This document shows positions 57,260-64,000 of a DNA stretch of 64,000 nt, piece by piece. The notes below the pieces were generated by a model, which was given only the letters and a program-made list of their open reading frames with translations, searched no databases and was not told the origin of the DNA. Position 1 is the stretch's first letter. Each line of letters starts with the position of its first letter. The translations under genes and the position numbers were made by a program. Origin of the DNA: Vreelandella nigrificans (GTDB taxonomy: Bacteria; Pseudomonadota; Gammaproteobacteria; Pseudomonadales; Halomonadaceae); assembly GCF_002374315.1 (NCBI RefSeq), contig NZ_NWUX01000001.1:124001-188000 (forward strand), written 5' to 3'.

Positions 57260-59947
57260 TCATAGCGTATTTCGTTGTGACTGCAAGCGCCCCATTGCTT
57301 CATATAAATCATTAAGTAAGTCCTCTGCATGGCGCAAACCGCTTGTGCGTAGACGTGTTTCCAGAGTTTCAACAAGCAAGGCCAGCTCAGGGGCGCCACA
57401 GTAACGGCTGGCGCCGTTCAAGCTATGCACCGAGTCCAGTAATGCCGTTAAATCCTGCTCAGCATGGGCGCCACGCATTTCCCGCTCGCTTTCCGCTAGG
57501 CTGTCGATGAGGCGCTTTAATTGCTCTCTTGCCAGATGCTCTTTTCCTCCAGCCAAACGTGTGCCCAGCACCAAGTCGATAACCTGCAGTTTGCCTGGTG
57601 GTGCGGTCGGCGCTGGAGGTAAAGGTTTTGTATTAATAGGTGTCTGCTTGATGAGTGGGCTTGTGCCAAGGTAACGTTGCAAGAGCTGCTGTAGCTGCGC
57701 TTCATCAATTGGTTTTATCAGTACATCGTCAAGGCCTTCTGCCAGCCATTGCTGTCGTTCGCTGCTTAGGGCATGCGCCGTGACAGCAACAATCGGGCAG
57801 CGTGCCCAGCTGTTATTTATACGACGAAGTGCCTTGGTGGTTTGAACGCCATTCATCCCCGGCATGCGAATATCCATGAGCACTAGGTCAGCTTGACACT
57901 GGCGAGCATACTCAATTGCCTCTTGGCCGCTGGCGGCGAGGGCAATAGTGATCTGCTCATTTTCAAGCATCGCCTTTAAAAGCTCACGGTTAGGTGAGTT
58001 GTCATCCACAATGAGAATGGTCAGCACAGATGAGGGTGAGGGGTGTTCTGGCGCATGGGCGGGCAGTGTTTGGCGAGGTTGTAATAACTGCTTGAGAGTG
58101 GTGACTAACTGGGCACGGGTAAATGGTTTGCAAAGCATTTCACCGCCGTGGGGTAGCGGCCAATGAGGTAAATCTAGGCTGGTGGTATTAGCTAATATCA
58201 AGGTAGGACAAGGCGCTTGTTCAATGATTGACTGCCAGTAAATCTTACGGTCACCGATAAAATCCTCGCTCTCTAATCCCAGAATTAGTAACTCCTCGGC
58301 TTCTGCTTCTGTGAAGGTAACCGGCACGGCTCCCCAGCGCCCCAGAAGGTGCTCAAGTACGTGTCGAGTAGGTTGATGAGGCTCATGGATACGAACGGTT
58401 GGGCCGTCTAACGTGATTTCTGGTAGTCGTTCATCGGCCAGGTGTGCCAGCAGGGGGAGTGTAAAGGAGAATGTAGCGCCGCAATTAAGTTCACTGCTGA
58501 CGCTGATCTCCCCACCCATACGTTCAATCAATTGTCGGCAAATGGTTAAGCCAAGGCCGCTGCCGCCAAATTGGCGCGAATGGCTAGGCTCGGCCTGGGA
58601 AAATGCGTTAAACAACTGCTGTTGCTGCTCCTCGCTTAAGCCTATGCCCGTGTCACTAACACTGATATGCAGTACTACGTGCTGACCTTCCTGATTGTCC
58701 AACATTGCGCGGACAATCACCTCTCCCTTAGCGGTGAACTTGAGGGCATTGCTAATTAGATTGCTAAGTACCTGATGGATACGAAGAGGGTCGCCGCAAA
58801 GAGGCGTAGGCACGTCATCATAAACCATGGCGACCAAGTGAAGCCGTTTACGCTGGGCTTCAGGTGCGTGAAGGCCGACGACTTCATCGACTAGCGCTAC
58901 CATATCGATTTCCACCTCTTCAAGGGTGAGTCTGTCAGCCTCAAGTTTCGAGAAATCAAGCACATCGTTAACCAGCATGAGCAGGTTATCGCATGCTCGG
59001 TGGACGTGTTCTAGCCACTCCTGTTGTCGGGCATCCAGAGTGGAACGCCCTAATAAGCGGCAAAAGCCAATAATGCCATTAAGCGGTGTGCGAATTTCAT
59101 GGCTCATATTAGCCAAAAATTCTGATTTTACGGCGTTAGCACGCAGTGCACTCCGGTGTGCAAGGTCCAGCTTGATATTCTGTTCTTCAATTGTCTCCAT
59201 GGATTCTTGAAGTTCGCTGGTGGCTTGCTCAATTTGGTTCTGTAAGTCGCGTTGAGCCTGCTGGAAGTGCTCTGCTAGGCTATTAATGTGCATGGCGAGT
59301 TGCTGAAGTTCGTTCGGCTTTGCTGCAGTTAAAAAGAGTCGATAATCGCCACGGGATAGACGATAAAGCGCCTGGTTAGCCTCCTCGATTGGGCGGGTAA
59401 CGTAACGACTAATCGCGTAGGCGAGCAAGAACAGTAGCAGCCCTAGCAACATGCCGCCCAAACTTAAGCTGGCGATCTGCTTGTAGTGCTCTAGTGTGAG
59501 TGTTCGAGAATCTATTTCGGCTTCCAGCCAGCCGTTGCCCTCACGGCTTGTGCTGTGGCTGGACAGCGTTGTTAAAGGAGCTTGCAGGCGCCATACATCC
59601 TCTTCTTTGGTTACTGATATGGTATCCGGCGCATGTAAGCGAGGGGGAGGTGTCATAGAGCGTCCCAGCACTAAAAGGCGATTACCCTGCTCATCGAATA
59701 GCGTCACCGAGCTTAAGCCGCGGTGCTCTAGGAGCTGCCGGGCAATATCTTCAAGTCGCTGTAAGTCGCCATCCGCCATGGCATCACCCAGGCTAGGGGC
59801 AATGAGCTCCCCGGCGCTGATAAGGCGTTCTTTGAGTACCTCACGGCCAGTCATATCACTTTGTGTCACCAATAAGATGGCCATCAAGGCATAGACCAGT
59901 AGCGGGAATCCTAGTAACGCAAACAGCAAGCGCGTGTTTAAAGACAT
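57260..59947 (-). CDS. gacS: Hybrid sensor histidine kinase GacS/BarA
   Basis: Tripartite sensor kinase of the Gac/Rsm (BarA/UvrY) pathway, about 895 residues. I use the ATG at 59947 ([14 protein letters not shown]); an open GTG at 59998 adds 17 non-conserved residues. Two membrane helices (about 7-28 and 162-180) flank a periplasmic sensor. HAMP, HisKA with His283 ([11 protein letters not shown]), HATPase, a degenerate receiver, a receiver with Asp692 ([10 protein letters not shown]) and a C-terminal Hpt domain with His841 (DSVHSLNG) follow. Its divergence from cysM-rlmD-relA matches the GacS locus of pseudomonads. Confidence 0.9.
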   Translation of the reverse strand: MSLNTRLLFALLGFPLLVYALMAILLVTQSDMTGREVLKERLISAGELIAPSLGDAMADGDLQRLEDIARQLLEHRGLSSVTLFDEQGNRLLVLGRSMTPPPRLHAPDTISVTKEEDVWRLQAPLTTLSSHSTSREGNGWLEAEIDSRTLTLEHYKQIASLSLGGMLLGLLLFLLAYAISRYVTRPIEEANQALYRLSRGDYRLFLTAAKPNELQQLAMHINSLAEHFQQAQRDLQNQIEQATSELQESMETIEEQNIKLDLAHRSALRANAVKSEFLANMSHEIRTPLNGIIGFCRLLGRSTLDARQQEWLEHVHRACDNLLMLVNDVLDFSKLEADRLTLEEVEIDMVALVDEVVGLHAPEAQRKRLHLVAMVYDDVPTPLCGDPLRIHQVLSNLISNALKFTAKGEVIVRAMLDNQEGQHVVLHISVSDTGIGLSEEQQQQLFNAFSQAEPSHSRQFGGSGLGLTICRQLIERMGGEISVSSELNCGATFSFTLPLLAHLADERLPEITLDGPTVRIHEPHQPTRHVLEHLLGRWGAVPVTFTEAEAEELLILGLESEDFIGDRKIYWQSIIEQAPCPTLILANTTSLDLPHWPLPHGGEMLCKPFTRAQLVTTLKQLLQPRQTLPAHAPEHPSPSSVLTILIVDDNSPNRELLKAMLENEQITIALAASGQEAIEYARQCQADLVLMDIRMPGMNGVQTTKALRRINNSWARCPIVAVTAHALSSERQQWLAEGLDDVLIKPIDEAQLQQLLQRYLGTSPLIKQTPINTKPLPPAPTAPPGKLQVIDLVLGTRLAGGKEHLAREQLKRLIDSLAESEREMRGAHAEQDLTALLDSVHSLNGASRYCGAPELALLVETLETRLRTSGLRHAEDLLNDLYEAMGRLQSQRNTL

Positions 59948-59978
59948 AAGAGAAGCTCGTTGATTCAATGAGGTTGCC

Positions 59979-60007
59979 TGTCCACTCACCGGCAGCACCG
60001 ATATAAT
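59979..60007 (+). promoter_or_regulatory. Candidate cysM promoter
   Basis: Perfect -10 TATAAT (60002-60007) with a weak -35 TGTCCA 17 bp upstream. The cysM ATG is 31 bp downstream. Confidence 0.45.
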
Positions 60008-60038
60008 GCAGCATAACGGTTACCATAAGGAACGTACG

Positions 60039-60935
60039 ATGAATTATCCCACGTTAGAAGATGTGGTTGGCAACACGCCCTTGGTACGCTTAAAGCGAAT
60101 TACCGCTGGCCGCAACAATACGCTACTTGCCAAGCTAGAAGGGAATAACCCCGCTGGGTCGGTCAAGGATCGACCCGCACTCTCTATGCTGGGTGAGGCA
60201 GAGGCCCGTGGAGAAATCGCGCCGGGCGATACTTTAATCGAAGCTACGTCTGGTAATACAGGGATCGCGCTGGCGATGGCCGCCGCTATAAAAGGCTACA
60301 ACATGGTGCTGGTCATGCCTGAGAGTGCCTCTGCTGAGCGGAAGCAAGCAATGGCCGCATATGGCGCGACGCTTATTTCCGCCAGCAAGGAAGGGGGTAT
60401 GGAGGAAGCGCGTGATATCGCTGATGCGATGATCGCCAGGGGGGAGGGTAAGCCGTTAAACCAGTTTGCCAACCCGGATAACCCTCTAGCGCACTACCGT
60501 ACAACTGGGCCTGAGGTTTGGCGTCAAACCGGCGGAGAAGTGACACATTTTGTAAGCTCTATGGGAACCACTGGCACCATTATGGGTGTTTCTCGTTACC
60601 TCAAAGAGCAGAATGAGGCGGTTCAAATCGTTGGCTTGCAACCCGCTGATGGTGCCAGCATTCCAGGCATTCGGCGTTGGCCTCAGGAGTATCTACCGGC
60701 CATTTTTGAGGCGCCGCGGGTGGATGTTACGCTGGATATAGGGCAGCAGGAAGCAGAGATTCATATGCGCCGCTTAGCCAGGGAAGAGGGCATTTTGGCC
60801 GGGGTTTCGTCTGGTGGAAGTTTGGCGGGGGCGCTACGTATCGCTGAGCAAACGGAGAATGCGGTCATCGTGTTTATCGTCTGTGATCGTGGTGATCGCT
60901 ACCTCTCAACAGGCCTATTTGCCCCGGAGATTTAA
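60039..60935 (+). CDS. cysM: Cysteine synthase CysM
   Basis: O-acetylserine sulfhydrylase B, 298 residues. I use the ATG at 60039 (MNYPTLEDVVGNTPLV) with AAGGAA upstream. The PLP lysine is Lys43 in PAGSVKDRPAL, and the substrate loop is EATSGNTGIALA. GTTGTIMGVSRYLK and the residues around ADGASIPGIRRW fit CysM rather than CysK. rlmD begins at the very next base after its stop. Confidence 0.93.
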   Translation: MNYPTLEDVVGNTPLVRLKRITAGRNNTLLAKLEGNNPAGSVKDRPALSMLGEAEARGEIAPGDTLIEATSGNTGIALAMAAAIKGYNMVLVMPESASAERKQAMAAYGATLISASKEGGMEEARDIADAMIARGEGKPLNQFANPDNPLAHYRTTGPEVWRQTGGEVTHFVSSMGTTGTIMGVSRYLKEQNEAVQIVGLQPADGASIPGIRRWPQEYLPAIFEAPRVDVTLDIGQQEAEIHMRRLAREEGILAGVSSGGSLAGALRIAEQTENAVIVFIVCDRGDRYLSTGLFAPEI

Positions 60936-62456
60936 ATGGCTATGTTGGGTAAGCGGCGGCCCCCCCGCCCTGCGTCCGGGAACTCTGGATTGGCGCGTAC
61001 ACCTAGTGGTAAGACGCAGCAGCCGAAGAGTGCCACTAACAGGGATGCAACGCATGCTTCCGCGCCATTGGTCATTGAGCGTTTAGCTCATGATGGGCGC
61101 GGTGTGGCGCATAACGCGGCGGGTAAAACGGTATTTGTTAGCCAAGCGCTGCCCGGTGAGCATGTAGAGGTTGGAGTCCACGTAACACGAAAACGTTTTG
61201 ATGAAGCGCATACCAAAGCGTTGCTAACCTCCTCGTCGGTACGGGTAGCCCCGCCATGTCTTCATTTCGGCCAATGCGGTGGCTGCGATCTTCAGCATCT
61301 TGAGATTGGCGCCCAGCGTGCTCACAAACGCGATGTAGTGAGTGAGCTAATGGCACGCCAGGGCATTGAATTGGGCGCGATTACGGCTCTTAATGGCAGT
61401 CGTGAAAGCTATCGTCGTCGTGCGCGGTTAGGGGTTAAAGTCGATGGCAATGGCAAGGTGCTGCTAGGGTTTCGTGCTTCTCACAGCCATCGTTTAGTAG
61501 ACATCCAGCAGTGTTATGTATTAGTGCCGGAGTTGCAGGCGCTTATGGCCCCTTTAAAGCAGCTATTAACGAGCCTGGAAGCGCCACGGCAGGTTGGCCA
61601 TATTGAGCTTATCGCGACAGCAGAGACTGTGGTGGTACTCGTTCGTCAGTTAAAGGAGCACGTCCAGGATAGCGCACGTTGGCAGGCCTTTGCTAAGCAG
61701 CAGCACGTCAGTTTAGGGGCGTGGTTAGGGCGTGAATCCCCAGTGCTGCACTGGTATGGTGCGGCGCCGCAGTTGATGGAAACGCTAACGTTCGCCGCGC
61801 TTGGTATTGAACCAATAGGCATTGAACAAATAGGTAGTGAGCAAATCGGTAGTGAGCAAAATAGGGCGCAGGAAGCACATGTTATGGCGGCTGGCTCTCA
61901 TAAGGAGGCAGCCATAGCATTACAGTTTTCGCCTGGAGATTTTTTGCAGGTAAACGCTGAGGTCAACCAAAAAATGGTGGCTCAGGTGGTAGCATGGTTA
62001 TCGCCCAGGCATGGGCAGCCATTGATGGATTTGTTCGCAGGGATTGGCAATTTTAGCCTGCCGTTAGCAGCGGCTGGTGCAAAAGTGCATGCTGTAGAGG
62101 GCAATCCAGCAATGGTTGAACGTATTGTGGCTAATGCTAGCCTTAACCAGCTTGACGTAAGTGCCCAGCAGGCGAATTTAAGCGATGCCAAGGTGGTCCA
62201 AGAGCTGCTAAGCAGCCAGCAGATAGACGCGTTGGTGCTGGACCCTCCACGCAGTGGGGCAGAAGCTATCTGCCAAGCCTTGGGGCGTCACAGGATTGCT
62301 AAAGTCGCCTATATTTCCTGTGATCCAGCAACACTTGCCCGAGATGCGGCACACCTTGTGCATGCGGGGTACTGCATCAAGCAAGTAGCAGTGGCGGATA
62401 TGTTCCTGCACACTGCCCACATGGAAACGCTGATGCTGTTTGAATACGCGGGCTAG
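60936..62456 (+). CDS. rlmD: 23S rRNA (uracil-1939-C5)-methyltransferase RlmD
   Basis: SAM-dependent methyltransferase of 23S rRNA. The 506-residue protein has an N-terminal basic extension, a TRAM domain (about 40-100), iron-sulfur cysteines Cys108, Cys114, Cys117 and Cys193, and a C-terminal methyltransferase domain with DLFAGIGNFSLPLA and the catalytic Cys in YISCDPATLARD. It is longer than E. coli RlmD (433); part of the excess is a repeat insertion at residues 291-310. It lies between cysM and relA as in Pseudomonas. Confidence 0.94.
   Translation: MAMLGKRRPPRPASGNSGLARTPSGKTQQPKSATNRDATHASAPLVIERLAHDGRGVAHNAAGKTVFVSQALPGEHVEVGVHVTRKRFDEAHTKALLTSSSVRVAPPCLHFGQCGGCDLQHLEIGAQRAHKRDVVSELMARQGIELGAITALNGSRESYRRRARLGVKVDGNGKVLLGFRASHSHRLVDIQQCYVLVPELQALMAPLKQLLTSLEAPRQVGHIELIATAETVVVLVRQLKEHVQDSARWQAFAKQQHVSLGAWLGRESPVLHWYGAAPQLMETLTFAALGIEPIGIEQIGSEQIGSEQNRAQEAHVMAAGSHKEAAIALQFSPGDFLQVNAEVNQKMVAQVVAWLSPRHGQPLMDLFAGIGNFSLPLAAAGAKVHAVEGNPAMVERIVANASLNQLDVSAQQANLSDAKVVQELLSSQQIDALVLDPPRSGAEAICQALGRHRIAKVAYISCDPATLARDAAHLVHAGYCIKQVAVADMFLHTAHMETLMLFEYAG
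61806..61865 (+). repeat. Four 15-bp tandem repeats inside rlmD
   Basis: Units at 61806, 61821, 61836 and 61851 (attgaac/agtgagc followed by aaat-gg) encode IEPIG-IEQIG-SEQIG-SEQNR. The 15-bp unit keeps the reading frame. It sits just before the methyltransferase domain. Confidence 0.9.
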
Positions 62457-62526
62457 TTTGCCCATTGCATCAAGCCTCGATGACGTTTGCGTAGAGGTCG
62501 TCGCCCAGAAAGGATGAGTCATTGTC

Positions 62527-64000
62527 ATGGTGAAAGTGCGTGAAGACCAGCCGCTAACAGAAAGCGGTAAGGTGGACATACAACAATGGTTAACGCGCCT
62601 TCAAGAGGATGTGCGCCTACCTGAACCTGAACGGTTACTGCAAGCGTGCTCGCTTGCCGATCAACTGGAGCAAGATGCGCCAAATTCTCACCGAGTATGG
62701 CTCTCTCCAGGTTCAAGTTTCCGCATGGGGCTTGAAATGGCAGACATTCTTGCCGAACTCAAGCTGGACCAGCCCACCCTTGAGGCCGCCGTGCTCTATC
62801 GCTCAGTACGCGAAGGTTTGCTGAGTCTTGAGGCAGTAACCAAGCGCTTTGGTGATGAGGTCGCTACGCTCATTGATGGCGTTTTACAGATGGCCGCCAT
62901 TAGTTACCCACTGGCACCAAACCACGGCATGAGCCAGCATAATCAGCAGGAAAACCTGCGCAAAATGCTGGTGAATATGGTGGGGGACGTACGCGTTGCG
63001 TTAATTAAAATTGCTGAGCGCACCTGCGCTCTACGCCAAGTAAAAGATGCCCCCCGAGAAAAGTGCCTGCAAGTGGCCCGTGAAGTCGCTGATATCTATG
63101 CACCACTTGCCCACCGCTTAGGTATTGGCCAAATCAAATGGGAGCTTGAAGACCTCTCATTCCGTTATCTGCATGAAGATGACTATAAAGCGATTGCCAA
63201 GTTGCTGGCCGAAAAACGTTTGGATCGAGACCGCTATATCCATGACGTTGTGGAAACGCTAAAAAGCTTGATGGAAGCTCAAAACATTCTGCGTTATGAC
63301 GTGAGCGGCCGGGCCAAGCATATTTACTCCATTTGGCGCAAAATGAAGCGCAAACGGATTGATTTCTCTCAAGTGCATGATGTGCGTGCGGTGCGCATTC
63401 TGGTGCCGGAAGTGACCGACTGCTATACCGTGTTAGGGATAGTCCACTCGCGCTGGCACCATGTGCCCAACGAGTTTGATGACTACATCGCCAACCCTAA
63501 GAAAAATGGCTACCAGTCGCTGCATACCGCAGTGATGGGTCCGGAAAATAAGGTATTGGAGATTCAAATCCGTACCTTTGCCATGCACGACGAAGCAGAA
63601 CTGGGTGTTTGTGCCCACTGGCGCTACAAGGGTCACGATACCAACGCTAAAAGCCGTAGCTATGAAGAGAAAATTGCATGGCTACGTCAAGTGCTGGAGT
63701 GGCAAGACGAAGTGGGTGGCTTTGGGGACCTGCGCGAAGGGCTTTCAAGTGATGTCGCCCCTGATCGCATCTACGTGTTTACGCCGGATGGCCACGTGAT
63801 CGACTTACCGCGTATTGCGACACCGATTGATTTCGCCTACCGGGTACATACCGAGATTGGACATCGCTGCCGTGGCGCCAAAATTAATGGCCGTATTGTA
63901 CCGCTTACTTACAAACTGAAGACTGGCCAGCAGATCGAGATACTGACTGCTACGAAAGGCGGCCCCAGCCGCGATTGGCTCAACCCTAGCTTGGGTTATG
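62527..64000 (+). CDS. relA: GTP pyrophosphokinase RelA (5' part, runs off window)
   Basis: Stringent-response (p)ppGpp synthetase. The frame is open from ATG 62527 to the window end (491 residues seen). The hydrolase region is degenerate: YRSVREG at 91-97 replaces the HDxxED of SpoT, so it should not hydrolyse ppGpp. The synthetase domain has the ExDD motif (EFDDYIANPKKNGYQSLHT) typical of RelA, and a TGS domain begins near IYVFTPDGHVIDLP. Ribosome-site candidate AAAGGA is a little far (12 nt). In pseudomonads mazG follows, but it is beyond the window. Confidence 0.94.
   Translation, partial: MVKVREDQPLTESGKVDIQQWLTRLQEDVRLPEPERLLQACSLADQLEQDAPNSHRVWLSPGSSFRMGLEMADILAELKLDQPTLEAAVLYRSVREGLLSLEAVTKRFGDEVATLIDGVLQMAAISYPLAPNHGMSQHNQQENLRKMLVNMVGDVRVALIKIAERTCALRQVKDAPREKCLQVAREVADIYAPLAHRLGIGQIKWELEDLSFRYLHEDDYKAIAKLLAEKRLDRDRYIHDVVETLKSLMEAQNILRYDVSGRAKHIYSIWRKMKRKRIDFSQVHDVRAVRILVPEVTDCYTVLGIVHSRWHHVPNEFDDYIANPKKNGYQSLHTAVMGPENKVLEIQIRTFAMHDEAELGVCAHWRYKGHDTNAKSRSYEEKIAWLRQVLEWQDEVGGFGDLREGLSSDVAPDRIYVFTPDGHVIDLPRIATPIDFAYRVHTEIGHRCRGAKINGRIVPLTYKLKTGQQIEILTATKGGPSRDWLNPSLGY

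Noticed and set aside
62527..64000. Bifunctional SpoT/Rel instead of RelA
   Set aside because: The hydrolase HDxxED motif is replaced by YRSVREG and the synthetase motif is ExDD.

Overview
The window is a gene-dense stretch (about 66 protein genes, two of them cut by the window edges) of a gammaproteobacterial chromosome. Gene order and protein sequences match the Pseudomonas/Halomonas lineage. Examples are the block lpxK-kdsB-ptp-murB-rne-rluC-yceF-yceD-rpmF-plsX-fabDG-acpP-fabF-pabC-mltG-tmk-holB-pilZ-tatD, the block rpoE(algU)-mucABCD-lepA-lepB-rnc-era-recO-pdxJ-acpS, and gacS/cysM/rlmD/relA. Moderate GC, acidic proteins and a class Ib nrdHIEF operon fit a Halomonas/Vreelandella-type halophile best. 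This assignment is inference from recognition, not from a database search. I saw no rRNA, tRNA, insertion sequence, prophage or CRISPR array.

Layout. 1-4.5 kb (+): end of msbA, then overlapping lpxK, a Trm112-like gene, kdsB, a low-molecular-weight phosphatase and murB. 4.6-8.0 kb (-): rne, with a roughly 0.7 kb leader shared with divergent rluC. 8.7-11.5 kb (+): rluC, a HAD phosphatase and an S49 peptidase. yceF (-) faces the yceD-rpmF-plsX-fabD-fabG-acpP-fabF-pabC-mltG-tmk-holB-pilZ-tatD run (12.3-22.6 kb), which joins fatty-acid and phospholipid synthesis to cell-wall, folate, dTMP and replication genes. A DUF1285 gene and a UvrD-like helicase follow. 25.6-29.3 kb: an ETF-ubiquinone oxidoreductase gene diverges from etfBA around a PsrA-like operator.

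29.5-40 kb is the most suggestive region. Mn-type sodA is followed by nrdHIEF behind a textbook pair of NrdR boxes. After a Nudix gene comes a six-gene TonB energy-transduction operon (DUF3450, long TtpC-like ExbB, ExbB, ExbD, TonB, TPR) preceded by a Fur-box-like dyad. Together these read as a metal/oxidative-stress neighbourhood. 40-45.8 kb: xthA with a small basic protein (-), rhlB and dinG (+), DAHP synthase (-). 46.1-57.3 kb (+): the envelope-stress sigma factor with its anti-sigma and regulatory genes, MucD protease, LepA, signal peptidase, RNase III, Era, RecO, PdxJ and AcpS. 57.3-64 kb: GacS/BarA-type hybrid kinase (-), then cysM, rlmD and relA (+, cut by the window end).

I found no convincing undescribed multi-gene system. 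The observations most worth checking are regulatory: paired NrdR boxes, the PsrA-like and Fur-like operators, sigma-E-like promoters around rpoE/rseA, a probably leaderless yceD mRNA, the structured rne leader, and several short tandem repeats inside or between genes.
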